From CAYPTI01 sp964413525 [NCBI: uncultured bacterium] (GTDB lineage: Bacteria; T1Sed10-126): a stretch of DNA of 16,592 nucleotides. Below the pieces are notes generated by a model that was not told the origin of the DNA, did no database searches, and saw only the letters and a program-made list of their open reading frames with translations. The position numbers and the translations under genes are program-made. Each line of letters opens with the position of its first letter. Within the stretch, counting starts at the first letter, position 1. Where the stretch lies: assembly GCA_964413525.1 (NCBI GenBank), contig CAYPTI010000031.1:1-16592 (forward strand), in the 5' to 3' direction. Below are positions 1 to 7,151 of the stretch, one piece after another.

Positions 1-420
1 TTCGAGGTGTACACCCTCAGTTACGAATCGGGGGACGCGACCGACGAACAGGCGGCGGAACGGGCCGAGACCGAAAACAGCGTCCTCTGGCAATATGAGG
101 GGATGGACCGGGAGGAAGTCGACGAGGACCTGGCATTTATCATCGATCAGCTTCACGTGAGCGCCAACGCCCGCAACAGCCAGCAATTCGCCAACATGCT
201 TGCCGAGGGTCTGGACGAACGGACGGACGTCCCGAACCGTGGACACCGGCAGGCTCCGTTTTATGTGTTGAACCGTGCTCAGATGCCGGCGGTGCTGTTT
301 GAAGTTGGGTTTCTCTCCAATCGCGAGGAGGAGTTGCGCCTGCAAACGGACGAGTACCAGCAGACCATCATAACCACCGTGGCGGAGATGCTTGAGCGGT
401 ACCGACGGGACCTGTATTGA
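1..420 (+). CDS. N-acetylmuramoyl-L-alanine amidase (Amidase_3 family), 3' part only
   Basis: This is the C-terminal end of a zinc-dependent periplasmic amidase that cleaves the bond between MurNAc and L-Ala in peptidoglycan. The reading frame is open from the first base, so the true start lies upstream; the GTG at 7 is an internal valine in the strand reading FEVYTLS. Amidase_3 signatures are visible: the A..RAETEN helix, the SANARNSQQFANML stretch, and PFYVLNRAQMPAVLFEVGFLSN near the end. In this family the Glu of the EVGFLSN segment is the second catalytic acid. The first zinc ligands (usually an early His and Glu) lie outside the window. The C-terminus ends soon after the fold, with no SPOR or LysM extension. 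It overlaps the next gene by 4 nt, suggesting translational coupling. The family is certain; the subfamily (AmiA/B/C) is not. Confidence 0.93.
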   Translation, partial: FEVYTLSYESGDATDEQAAERAETENSVLWQYEGMDREEVDEDLAFIIDQLHVSANARNSQQFANMLAEGLDERTDVPNRGHRQAPFYVLNRAQMPAVLFEVGFLSNREEELRLQTDEYQQTIITTVAEMLERYRRDLY

Positions 421-977
421 ACAGACGGACGGGGGTCCTGGTTGGGCTGGTGGTCGTGCTTGTCGTCGGAGGCATCCTCGCCGTCTATTTCTCAACCGGT
501 CCCGGGGACCCCGAGGATCCCACCCAGGAAGCTCCCGAAGAGGAGCTGATCCTCTTTTACCCGAGCCGGGACGGCCGAGAACTCGTCCCCGTCTCCCGGA
601 CGCCCGAATCCATGCCGGAGACCCGCGAGGACGTGCCCGAAACGGTCGTTGACATGCTCAAGCAGGACCCCGAGGATGAGGAACTGGTCGCCGTGGTTCC
701 CGAGGAGATGTCCCTGCGGAGTTCCTTTTTCGAGGATTCGATCGTCTGGCTGGACTTTAACGACGGAATCATCGGGGCCGCCGAGGGATCGGCCGGGGAA
801 TACGTGCTCCTGTACTCGGTGGTGAATTCGGTTCTCGCCAACCTGGATCCCTCCTTTCAGATGGTGTTTTTCCTGGTGGAAGGGGAACACCGGAATACGA
901 TCGGACCCTACGGCGAGGACAGCGGACACATCGCAATTAACGTGCCCCTGGGACCCCGATGGGACGAACGACCCTAG
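417..977 (+). CDS. GerMN-domain membrane-anchored protein
   Basis: The product is a 186-residue protein with an N-terminal membrane anchor (Asn-Arg-Arg, then about 20 hydrophobic residues) and a periplasmic GerMN-type domain. The domain is recognised by the strand LILFYPSRDGRELVPVSR, the segment YVLLYSVVNSVLANLDPSFQ near residues 125-145, and the following strand MVFFLVEGE, the usual 'lysivntl...v.fliegk' pattern. GerMN domains occur in Bacillus GerM and mycobacterial LpqB, which act at the cell wall or membrane; the exact reaction is unknown. The start is taken at TTG 417, inside the amidase stop (TTGA), because it keeps two arginines ahead of the membrane segment. GTG 450 is the alternative but would cut into the hydrophobic stretch. 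A shared transcript with the amidase suggests a role in wall remodelling, but this is inference. It overlaps lptC by 19 nt. Confidence 0.82.
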   Translation: MNRRTGVLVGLVVVLVVGGILAVYFSTGPGDPEDPTQEAPEEELILFYPSRDGRELVPVSRTPESMPETREDVPETVVDMLKQDPEDEELVAVVPEEMSLRSSFFEDSIVWLDFNDGIIGAAEGSAGEYVLLYSVVNSVLANLDPSFQMVFFLVEGEHRNTIGPYGEDSGHIAINVPLGPRWDERP

Positions 978-1537
978 TTCTTCTGGTCCTGGCCGCCGCG
1001 GTGGTCGGGGTTCTTCTGCTGACCGTTCCCGAGGCCCCGGACGAGGAATCATCGGAGACGAACGCGGAGAATGAGAACCTCGAACACGAACTTGAGGAGT
1101 TGAACTTCGAGCGAACCCTGGAAGGCGATCGCCGCTGGCAGCTTGAATCCCCCTCCGCCCGCCGACTGGAGGACGGATACCGACTTTCCGAGCCCAGGAT
1201 CCGGCTGGTGGAGGACACCGGGGAAATTATGAACGCCCGGGCACGGGAAGCGTGGTATGATGAAGAAGCCCAGACCCTGCGAACCGAGGGGGAGGTCGAG
1301 ATCCTCCGACCGGAGGATGAACAGCTGTTCTGCACCGAGGTTTTGAACTGGAACCTTGAGGAAGATACGGTACACACGGAGCGACCGGTGAAGATGGTGG
1401 AGCCCACCCGCCGACTCACCTCAACGGGCATGTCCGGGAACCTTTCTCTGGAGAGGGTGCAATTCCTATCCGACGTTCAATTGCGCTCGGGCTCGTTTGC
1501 TTTGCGCTGTTCCTGGTCGGACTGGCCGGCGAACTAA
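959..1537 (+). CDS. lptC: LPS export ABC transporter periplasmic protein LptC
   Basis: LptC is the inner-membrane-anchored beta-jellyroll protein that passes lipopolysaccharide from LptBFG to LptA. The 192-residue product has a single N-terminal membrane helix (residues about 4-22) and an acidic linker. The fold then shows RRWQLESPSAR near residue 60, repeated short strands, LRTEGEVEILRPEDEQLFCT and LNWNLEEDTVHTERPVKM. These match the family pattern of W.L.A followed by 'L.G.V', a T/C..L.WN.. strand and 'PV.i'. Identity is supported by lptA and lptB directly downstream. The ATG at 959 lies inside the preceding GerMN gene and places the membrane helix at the terminus. The last 15 or so residues share DNA with the lptA signal peptide in another frame and do not look conserved. 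LptF and LptG are not in the window. Confidence 0.88.
   Translation: MGRTTLVLLVLAAAVVGVLLLTVPEAPDEESSETNAENENLEHELEELNFERTLEGDRRWQLESPSARRLEDGYRLSEPRIRLVEDTGEIMNARAREAWYDEEAQTLRTEGEVEILRPEDEQLFCTEVLNWNLEEDTVHTERPVKMVEPTRRLTSTGMSGNLSLERVQFLSDVQLRSGSFALRCSWSDWPAN
1450..1456 (+). promoter_or_regulatory. Ribosome binding site that supports an ATT start for lptA
   Basis: GGAGAGG lies inside lptC. Its GGAG core ends 8 nt before ATT 1462, a normal spacing. No ATG, GTG or TTG occurs in the lptA frame between the stop at 1357-1359 and the ATG at 1579, so this site is the main positional evidence for the non-canonical start. Confidence 0.55.
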
Positions 1538-1968
1538 CCGCCGCCGACACCGAGGCCCGGTCCGGACAGTCCATCCAGATGGAGTCCGACGAGCTGGAAA
1601 TCGATCACAACCGCCAGGAGGCCATCCTGACGGGAAACGTGTATATCCACAACGACACCGGATCGATCCGGGCCAACCGGATTGAGGTTCGCTACGACGA
1701 GGAGATCGACGAAGTGCAGGAACTCGAAGCCTTCGGTGAGGTCGAATTTACCTGGCTTCATTACGAAGGGGAGTCGGATTACCTCCGGGCGAACGTGCCC
1801 GAAGAAACGGCCCTTCTCCGGGGGAACGCGTGGGTGCGGCAGGCCGGAGCGATCATCCGGGCCGAAGCCATCCACATCGATCACGCCAACAATCGGGTCC
1901 GGTTCGTCGACGACGTGTCGGGGGAATACGATCCCGAGAAGGTCTCCGATGACCCCCTCCAGCCTTGA
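1462..1968 (+). CDS. lptA: LPS transport periplasmic protein LptA, probable ATT start
   Basis: LptA forms the periplasmic beta-jellyroll bridge that carries lipopolysaccharide from LptC to the outer-membrane LptD/E. The mature part shows the OstA-type opening [12 protein letters not shown] followed by AILTGNV, then strands such as [13 protein letters not shown] and [15 protein letters not shown]. The first ATG (1579) is the Met inside [12 protein letters not shown], so a start there would cut a core strand and remove the export signal. Reading upstream in the same frame gives a textbook signal peptide: IPIRRS, a hydrophobic core [17 protein letters not shown], then a likely cleavage site near ELTAAD. 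The only well-placed initiator is ATT 1462, 8 nt after a GGAG core. This gives 168 residues, normal for the family, and a 76-nt overlap with lptC. The gene assignment is firm. The start is inferred; a sequencing error is the alternative. It overlaps lptB by 20 nt. Confidence 0.85.
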   Translation: MPIRRSIALGLVCFALFLVGLAGELTAADTEARSGQSIQMESDELEIDHNRQEAILTGNVYIHNDTGSIRANRIEVRYDEEIDEVQELEAFGEVEFTWLHYEGESDYLRANVPEETALLRGNAWVRQAGAIIRAEAIHIDHANNRVRFVDDVSGEYDPEKVSDDPLQP

Positions 1969-2728
1969 GTCCCGGGGGCTGGTGAAAACCTATGACGGAC
2001 GGCCGGTGGTCAACGGCGTCGACCTGACGGTCAACGCCGGGGAGATCGTCGGGTTGCTGGGACCCAACGGAGCCGGAAAAACCACCACCTTCCTCATGAT
2101 GGTGGGTCTGATCCAACCCGAAGCCGGGCGGGTCCTTCTCAACGGGGAGGACATCACCCGTGAACCGCTCCATCGACGGGCCCGCCGCGGGCTGGGGTAC
2201 CTTCCGCAGGAGGCCTCCGTGTTCCGAAACCTCACCGTGGAGGAAAATTTCGACGCCATCCTGGAACTCGTGGAACCGGAGGCTGAGGAACGGATCCGCC
2301 GCCGGGATCAACTTATCGAACAATTTGAACTGGAACACGTCCGAAATTCCCCGGGCCGGTCCCTCTCCGGAGGGGAACGAAGACGGACGGAAATCGCCCG
2401 GGCGCTGATCCCCGATCCGTCCTTTCTTCTGCTGGACGAACCCTTCGCCGGGGTGGATCCCATCGCTGTTGAGGATGTCCAGGCCATCGTCACCGACCTG
2501 AAGGACCGGGACCTGGGGATCCTTATCACCGACCACAACGTCCGTGAGACCCTCGCCATCACCGATCGTTCGTACATCATGAACGAGGGGGAAATTCTCG
2601 TCTCGGGTGACGCCGAAACCCTGGTGAGCAATCCCGAGGCAAGGAAGGTCTACCTCGGGCGCACCTTCGAGCTGGGAGAGGAGGCGGCTTCCTCGCGGGG
2701 GACGAAGCCGCCCGGCGGCGACTCATGA
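1949..2728 (+). CDS. lptB: LPS export ABC transporter ATP-binding protein LptB
   Basis: LptB is the cytoplasmic ATPase that powers LPS extraction by the LptB2FGC complex. In 259 residues it carries every ABC motif: Walker A GPNGAGKT at 38-45, the Q-loop in [18 protein letters not shown], the signature LSGGERRR, Walker [13 protein letters not shown] and the switch histidine in [10 protein letters not shown]. The [13 protein letters not shown] and [13 protein letters not shown] segments are LptB-specific. The ATG at 1949 has GAGAAGG upstream and overlaps the end of lptA by 20 nt. The same frame is open further upstream, but that part is lptA DNA read out of frame. The last 15 or so residues, rich in Gly, Ser and Pro, extend past the usual C-terminus and look unstructured. 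The ATGA overlap with rpoN is the conserved lptB-rpoN arrangement. Confidence 0.97.
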   Translation: MTPSSLESRGLVKTYDGRPVVNGVDLTVNAGEIVGLLGPNGAGKTTTFLMMVGLIQPEAGRVLLNGEDITREPLHRRARRGLGYLPQEASVFRNLTVEENFDAILELVEPEAEERIRRRDQLIEQFELEHVRNSPGRSLSGGERRRTEIARALIPDPSFLLLDEPFAGVDPIAVEDVQAIVTDLKDRDLGILITDHNVRETLAITDRSYIMNEGEILVSGDAETLVSNPEARKVYLGRTFELGEEAASSRGTKPPGGDS

Positions 2729-4113
2729 CCCCGGGGCCCTCCTTCGAACAGAGGCCCTCCTCGAAACAGAACACTCGAACGGTTCTTTCCGAGAAACACC
2801 GGCTCGCCACCGACCTTCTGCAGTATCCCCACCATGAAGTACGAAACTGGTTGCGGGAACGCATTCAGTCCAACCCCGTCCTGGAACTGGAATCCGAGGA
2901 GGAGGAAGGGGATCTGGACGAATTGCTGGACGAACTGGCGGAGATTCTTGATCGGGAGCTGGACCTCCCCACCTCCCCCGACAGTCTGACGGGCTCACGC
3001 ACCCGATCGTTTGACCAATCCATGATCGCGTCCCTTCCCGATCAGGAACGGTCCCTCCACGACCACCTCTCGTTTCAACTCTCGATGCAGGACCTGGAGG
3101 CCCCGGAGAAACGACTGGCCAGACGGTTGATCGAGTGCCTCGATCAGGACGGCCGGCTGGAACCCTCCCTGGAGCAACTCGAGCAGGAATGGGGGGTTAC
3201 CGAGTCCCGGCTTCGGGAGGGGTTGAAACGGGTGCAGTCCCTCGATCCCCCGGGGGTCGGAGCCCGGGATCTCGCGGAGAGCCTTCGACTGCAGTTTGAC
3301 CGGCTCGACGGGGAACACCCCCCGGAAGGACTGCTGGAACACCTGGAGGACCTGCAGAAAGGGTTGTTGTCGCAGGTGGCCGGGACTCTGGACCTGACCG
3401 AACGGGAGGTGCAGCGCTGGGTCGACCGCATCGGTGAACTGGAACCGCATCCCGGTCGACCCTTCCGGCGGGAGGACGTGGCCCGGGTCACCCCGGACGT
3501 ATTGGTCCGCCGCTCGGAGGGGGTCTGGGAGGTTGAACTGCGATCGACTCGAACTCCGTTTTTGGGGCTGAACGGCCGCTACAAGGAGTTGTTCCTGTCG
3601 GGGGAGGAGGAGGTCCGGGCGTATCTGAACGAGAAGTTCAATTCGGTGGTCTGGGTGCTGCGGGCCGTCCTGCAACGGGAGGAGACCCTGGATCGGGTTT
3701 GCCGGAGCATCGTGAATCACCAGCTTGACTTTTTTGAGTCGGGCGTCCGGAACCTGAGACCCCTTGTGCAGTCCACCGTTGCCGAGGATATCGGGGTGCA
3801 CGAGTCGACCGTGAGCCGGGCGGTCAGCAACAAGTACCTCCAGTGCAGCCGGGGGATCTTCTCACTGGAATTCTTCTTCGATTCCGGGGTTCAAGCCGAC
3901 GGTGCCGACGTTTCGGCTACGTCAGTCAAGCAGAGGATCCGGGCCCTGATCGACGAGGAGGATCCCGGTTCTCCCCTGAGTGACCGGACCTTGCGGCACC
4001 AACTCGCCGAGCGGGACGGGATCCGGCTGTCCCGCCGGACGGTGGCCAAGTATCGGAAGCAGATGGGGATCCTTTCGAGCCGGATGAGGAAACGGTTTGA
4101 CGGCGGCGATTGA
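2725..4113 (+). CDS. rpoN: RNA polymerase sigma-54 factor RpoN
   Basis: Sigma-54 directs RNA polymerase to -24/-12 promoters that need an AAA+ activator. The product has 462 residues, a usual length. Seen in order are a short region I ending in [11 protein letters not shown] (residues about 46-56), an acidic region II, a core-binding region with [16 protein letters not shown] and the segment LEPHPGRPF, the [23 protein letters not shown] at 352-371, and the RpoN box at 436-445 reading [10 protein letters not shown]. The usual box is [10 protein letters not shown], so both ends differ slightly but the core is intact. Region I, normally glutamine- and leucine-rich, has very few Gln here. The start overlaps the lptB stop (ATGA) and has no clear Shine-Dalgarno, so translation is probably coupled to lptB. 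No sigma-54 activator gene or convincing -24/-12 promoter was seen in the window. Confidence 0.96.
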   Translation: MTPGPSFEQRPSSKQNTRTVLSEKHRLATDLLQYPHHEVRNWLRERIQSNPVLELESEEEEGDLDELLDELAEILDRELDLPTSPDSLTGSRTRSFDQSMIASLPDQERSLHDHLSFQLSMQDLEAPEKRLARRLIECLDQDGRLEPSLEQLEQEWGVTESRLREGLKRVQSLDPPGVGARDLAESLRLQFDRLDGEHPPEGLLEHLEDLQKGLLSQVAGTLDLTEREVQRWVDRIGELEPHPGRPFRREDVARVTPDVLVRRSEGVWEVELRSTRTPFLGLNGRYKELFLSGEEEVRAYLNEKFNSVVWVLRAVLQREETLDRVCRSIVNHQLDFFESGVRNLRPLVQSTVAEDIGVHESTVSRAVSNKYLQCSRGIFSLEFFFDSGVQADGADVSATSVKQRIRALIDEEDPGSPLSDRTLRHQLAERDGIRLSRRTVAKYRKQMGILSSRMRKRFDGGD

Positions 4114-4157
4114 ACGCCACGAGCGGAGGGTTGGTATTCGGGGCAAGGTCGCTACGT

Positions 4158-4163
4158 TATAAT
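4158..4163 (+). promoter_or_regulatory. Probable sigma-70-type -10 box ahead of hpf
   Basis: A perfect TATAAT lies in the gap between rpoN and hpf, 38 nt before the hpf ATG. The -35 is poor: TTGGTA at 4131 is 21 nt away, and ATTCGG at 4136 gives a 16-nt spacer with little match. The AT-rich hexamer stands out in otherwise GC-rich DNA, so hpf and the following genes probably have their own promoter. Confidence 0.5.
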
Positions 4164-4201
4164 GACTTTTAACCCCACCATCCCGGCACGAGGTGAAGCT
4201 C

Positions 4202-4762
4202 ATGGACTTTCAATTCTCCGGTCAGAACGTCGACCTGACCGAACCGCTGAAGGAATACGCGGCCAAACGGATCGGCAAACTTCGTAAATTCATCCCGGAC
4301 AGCGAGCAGGAGGAAAAGGAAATTCATGCCCGGGTTTCCTTCAAGGTTGAGGGGGAACGTCAGGGCGTTCAAGTTCAGTTGCGCGGCGTGGGTAAATTCT
4401 TCAAGGCGGAGTCCGAGACACCGGACCTGTACGCCTCGATCGACCAGGTGGTCGACAAGCTGGGGCGACAGCTCCGGGAACACCGGGAGCGGGTCACCGA
4501 TCACCGTAAAGGGGAGAGTCGAAAACCTCAGAAGTTGTTCGCCTCCAAGGTTTTCCGGCTGGACGAAGAAGAGGAGGACGGCGAACCGGAGATCATTCGC
4601 CGCGAGACCTTCAACGCCAAGCCCATGTCACCCGAGGAAGCGGTCCTGCAGATGAAATCCCTCGGGTACCGTTTTTTTGTGTTTACCAACCGAATTACCG
4701 ATGATATTAATGTGGTCTACGAGCGCCCGGACGGGAACTACGGTCTGATCGAGTCGCAGTAG
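4202..4762 (+). CDS. hpf: Ribosome hibernation promoting factor, long form
   Basis: HPF binds the 30S subunit of idle ribosomes; the long form alone pairs 70S ribosomes into inactive 100S dimers. The 186-residue product has the N-terminal domain MDFQFSGQNVDLTEPLKEY...RIGKL, a charged linker (about 105-130), and the C-terminal dimerisation domain IIRRETFNAKPMSPEEAV, then FFVFTNR, INVVYERPDGNYGLIE. Both domains together define the long form. ATG 4202 is preferred over GTG 4193 because family members start close to this Met and the GAGGTGA ribosome binding site (4190-4196) would otherwise sit on the start. rpoN-hpf is a long-conserved pair. The ptsN or hprK gene often found next in Proteobacteria is missing here, and rapZ follows after a 93-nt gap. 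Stationary-phase or stress expression is likely but not visible. Confidence 0.95.
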   Translation: MDFQFSGQNVDLTEPLKEYAAKRIGKLRKFIPDSEQEEKEIHARVSFKVEGERQGVQVQLRGVGKFFKAESETPDLYASIDQVVDKLGRQLREHRERVTDHRKGESRKPQKLFASKVFRLDEEEEDGEPEIIRRETFNAKPMSPEEAVLQMKSLGYRFFVFTNRITDDINVVYERPDGNYGLIESQ

Positions 4763-4799
4763 TCCCGGAGCGGGTTCAACCGGTGACAGGACTGATCGA

Positions 4800-4820
4800 G
4801 GGAGCCCAGGTTGGGCTTCC
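4800..4820 (+). other. Strong short hairpin between hpf and rapZ
   Basis: GGGAGCCCA (4800-4808) and TGGGCTTCC (4812-4820) form a 9-bp stem with one G-U pair and a 3-nt loop. No run of T follows, so it is not a classical intrinsic terminator. It could attenuate or mark RNA processing between hpf and rapZ, or shield the rapZ leader 36 nt before its ATG. The stem is seen directly; the role is inference. Confidence 0.4.
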
Positions 4821-4855
4821 GAACCGTTAGCCGACCACTCGAAGGACGGAATTCC

Positions 4856-5731
4856 ATGGAGCCGATACCGTTTTACGTCATTACCGGGCTCTCCGGGGCC
4901 GGGAAAAGTCAGGCGCTTCGTACGTTCGAGGACATGGGGTTCTTCTGTGTGGACAACCTGCCAAGCGATCTGGTGGAATCGTTCCTCGATCGGGTCACCG
5001 AGCGGTCCGAAGATCGGGCCGGGGTGGCCATCGTGCTGGACGTCCGGGCTCGCGATTTTCTCGATGTGTTCCCGGATCTTCTCGAAGCCCTGGATCGCGA
5101 CGAACTGGAGGGGCATCTTCTGTTCATCGAGGCCTCCGACAAAAAAATCCTGGACCGCTATCAGGAAACCCGCCGGCCGCACCCCCTCGGGGAGGAGTAC
5201 TCCCTGGACGAATCCGTTCGCCGGGAACGGGAGATGCTCGAGCCGGTCCGGGAACGGGCCGACTTTGTGTTTGATACCTCGGAGACCACCATCCATCAGT
5301 TTCGGGGCTGGCTGAGGGACCTGCACCATTCGGACGGGCTGGTTCCGCTCACGATTTCGTTCAGCAGTTTTGGATTCAAACACGGTGTCCCCCCCCACCT
5401 CGACGCCATGTTTGACGCCCGGTTTCTGCCCAATCCCTATTACGAAGAGGACCTTCAGGAACAGCCCGGAACCAGTCCCTCGGTGCGAAATTTTTTGCTC
5501 GAGCACGAGGTGGTGGAGGAATACGTGGAACAGCTGGAAGAGATGATCGGACTCATGGTGACGGAATACCGTCAGCAGGGACGACCGATGATCGCCATCG
5601 GCATCGGTTGCACCGGGGGTCAGCACCGGTCCGTCTTCCTGGTCGACGAACTGAAACGGCGGTTCGAACAGCTTGAAAATACGCGAGCGGTTCTGGTCCA
5701 CCGGGACATGAGGACCGTGGACGTTTCGTGA
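4856..5731 (+). CDS. rapZ: RNase adapter protein / nucleotide-binding protein RapZ
   Basis: RapZ (YhbJ/YvcJ family) is a GTPase-like protein. In E. coli it senses glucosamine-6-phosphate and delivers the GlmZ small RNA to RNase E, tuning GlmS and amino-sugar synthesis. The 291-residue product shows Walker A GLSGAGKS at 11-18, then ALRTFEDMGFFCVDNLP, a Walker-B-like strand AIVLDVRARDF, the conserved SFSSFGFKHGVP and ARFLPNPYY segments, and the C-terminal IGIGCTGGQHRSVFLVDEL at about 248-266. ATG 4856 has AAGGA upstream and matches the family start; TTG 4811 would add an unmatched leader. The neighbours hpf, rpoN and yvcK are all classic rapZ partners. Whether it works through a GlmZ-like RNA here is unknown: no such RNA is visible, and many bacteria with RapZ lack one. 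Confidence 0.95.
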   Translation: MEPIPFYVITGLSGAGKSQALRTFEDMGFFCVDNLPSDLVESFLDRVTERSEDRAGVAIVLDVRARDFLDVFPDLLEALDRDELEGHLLFIEASDKKILDRYQETRRPHPLGEEYSLDESVRREREMLEPVRERADFVFDTSETTIHQFRGWLRDLHHSDGLVPLTISFSSFGFKHGVPPHLDAMFDARFLPNPYYEEDLQEQPGTSPSVRNFLLEHEVVEEYVEQLEEMIGLMVTEYRQQGRPMIAIGIGCTGGQHRSVFLVDELKRRFEQLENTRAVLVHRDMRTVDVS

Positions 5732-5740
5732 GGAAGCGGA

Positions 5741-5851
5741 ATGAGTTCGCTCGCTGTGAACGATTCGTTGACTGAACGGGCCGGGGCGCCGTACCCGGGA
5801 AGTCCGCTGCTGACGCGTCCGATGTTTCCCCGGGGAGGGGTTCTACCATGA
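5741..5851 (+). CDS. Possible small ORF between rapZ and yvcK (36 aa)
   Basis: An ATG-started frame of 36 codons fills nearly the whole gap between rapZ and yvcK. It begins MSSLAVNDSLTERAG, has a Pro/Gly-rich second half with LLTRPMFPRGG, and ends with its TGA inside the yvcK start (ATGA, 4-nt overlap). AGGAAG lies just before the ATG at a usable distance, starting with the last base of the rapZ stop. It has no signal peptide, membrane segment or family I recognise. It may be a real small protein, a coupling or leader peptide that feeds ribosomes to yvcK, or chance. The last is realistic because yvcK has its own strong GGGGAGGGG site and stops are scarce in GC-rich DNA. Confidence 0.3.
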   Translation: MSSLAVNDSLTERAGAPYPGSPLLTRPMFPRGGVLP

Positions 5852-7125
5852 GCGTATACTACCGGGTTCTGGACTGGCTTCGCCCCGGGCTCGGATTAAA
5901 ACGCTGGACGGTGCCGATGCTGTTCGGAGCCCTGTTGATGGGCTTCGGGCTGGCTCCGTTCGTGTACGAGCTGTTCCCCCAATTTTACGGAGCCCGGGTC
6001 GTCCAGTGGGGATTGGTGGGCCTGGGGATTGGAATTTTGTTCTGGGCCGTGGTCGGCCTGGTCACCTCCCTGGTCAGCCGGGTGGGTCCCCAGGACACGA
6101 CCGTTCCGAGGGTTCTTCAGCGTCGGGGGTACCAGCAGCGGGGGCCGTCCATCGTGGCCATCGGCGGGGGGACGGGACTCTCCACCATTCTCCGGGGTTT
6201 GAAACGATGGACGTCGAACCTGACCGCGGTCGTGGCCGTGACCGACAACGGCGGCAGCAGCGGTCGACTCCGGGAGGAGTTCAACCTGCCGGCTCCGGGG
6301 GACATCCGGAATTGCCTCACCGCCCTCGCCCCCGAGGAGGAACGAATGTCCGACCTGTTCGCCCACCGGTTTTCCTCCGGGAACGGCCTTGAGGGCCACT
6401 CGGTGGGCAACCTTCTGCTCACCGCGCTGACGGAACTTCACGGGAGTTTTCCTCAGGCCCTCCGTGAGTGTTCGGACGTGCTGGCCATCGAGGGGAAGGT
6501 CCTTCCGGTCATGAACGATGCTTCCGAACTGGGAGCCCGGTTTGAGGATGGGTCCCGGGTGCTTGGAGAGATGGAAATCAGCCGCGACGGGGGCGTCATC
6601 GACTCCCTGTTTCTTAGTCCTTCCGACGTGGAGCCCAACCAGGAGGTCATTCAGGCGATCCGGCGTGCCGATCTGGTCGTGGTCGGTCCCGGCAGTCTTT
6701 ATACCTCCCTGCTGACGAACTTCCTGGTCCCCGGGATCGCCCGGGCCTGCAACGGGTCCGAGGCCACCCTGGCTTACATCTGCAACATTATGACCCAGCC
6801 GGGGGAGACCGACGAGTTTACCGTCCGGGACCACCTGGATGCGTTTCGGACCAAGCTGCCGGAACCGGTGATATTCGATCACCTCATCGTGAACACCCGT
6901 CCCCTGCAGAAACACGTGCGGGAAAATTATCAGGAGTCGGGAGCCCGGCCGGTCCAGTTTGATTTTGATCAGCTTCGCAAGGACGCTCCGCTGATCCACG
7001 CCGGTGATTTCGTGGCTCCGGGCGTTCCCGTCCGCCACGACGCCGAGGCGGTGGCGGCCACGCTGGTACGGCTGGCCAACCAGCACCGGGGCGAACGAAA
7101 CGAACAGTTTCAAATGAGCCCCTGA
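5848..7125 (+). CDS. yvcK: YvcK-type (CofD-like) gluconeogenesis/envelope regulator with N-terminal membrane domain
   Basis: YvcK proteins bind UDP-sugars such as UDP-GlcNAc; in Bacillus, Listeria and Mycobacterium they are needed for normal wall synthesis and for growth on gluconeogenic carbon. The 425-residue product begins with a two-helix membrane domain (about 20-40 and 50-76), then the CofD-like domain: AIGGGTGLSTILRGLKR from 104, VTDNGGSSGRLREEF at 131-145, PGDIRNCL near 150, GHSVGNLLLTAL near 184-194, GPGSLYTS at 280-287 and ICNIMTQPGETDEFT near 311-325. The motif reads TDN, as in some proteobacterial members, not ADD. The membrane domain adds about 95 residues to the usual soluble form. 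ATG 5848 has GGGGAGGGG at a good distance. The rapZ-yvcK pair is typical of Firmicutes and Actinobacteria, where whiA usually follows; whiA is absent here. Confidence 0.92.
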   Translation: MSVYYRVLDWLRPGLGLKRWTVPMLFGALLMGFGLAPFVYELFPQFYGARVVQWGLVGLGIGILFWAVVGLVTSLVSRVGPQDTTVPRVLQRRGYQQRGPSIVAIGGGTGLSTILRGLKRWTSNLTAVVAVTDNGGSSGRLREEFNLPAPGDIRNCLTALAPEEERMSDLFAHRFSSGNGLEGHSVGNLLLTALTELHGSFPQALRECSDVLAIEGKVLPVMNDASELGARFEDGSRVLGEMEISRDGGVIDSLFLSPSDVEPNQEVIQAIRRADLVVVGPGSLYTSLLTNFLVPGIARACNGSEATLAYICNIMTQPGETDEFTVRDHLDAFRTKLPEPVIFDHLIVNTRPLQKHVRENYQESGARPVQFDFDQLRKDAPLIHAGDFVAPGVPVRHDAEAVAATLVRLANQHRGERNEQFQMSP

Positions 7126-7151
7126 ATCCCTTCCTCCCGCGGTGATCCACG

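Noticed and set aside
492-1052. Long minus-strand frames opposite lptC, rpoN, yvcK, lepA and comEC
   Set aside because: They mirror codon structure of well-identified plus-strand genes, are rich in Pro/Gly/Arg/His and match no family.
4186-4201. Sigma-54-like CGGCAC followed by GAAG before hpf
   Set aside because: It overlaps the hpf ribosome binding site and lacks the TGGCAC-N5-TTGC match at the -12 element.
4669-4690. T-rich stretch in hpf that resembles a terminator tail
   Set aside because: It lies inside the conserved coding segment YRFFVFT of HPF with no stem upstream.
5389-5396. Run of eight C in rapZ as a possible phase-variable tract
   Set aside because: It encodes the expected Val-Pro-Pro-His of the family in frame, and short C-runs are common in this GC-rich DNA.
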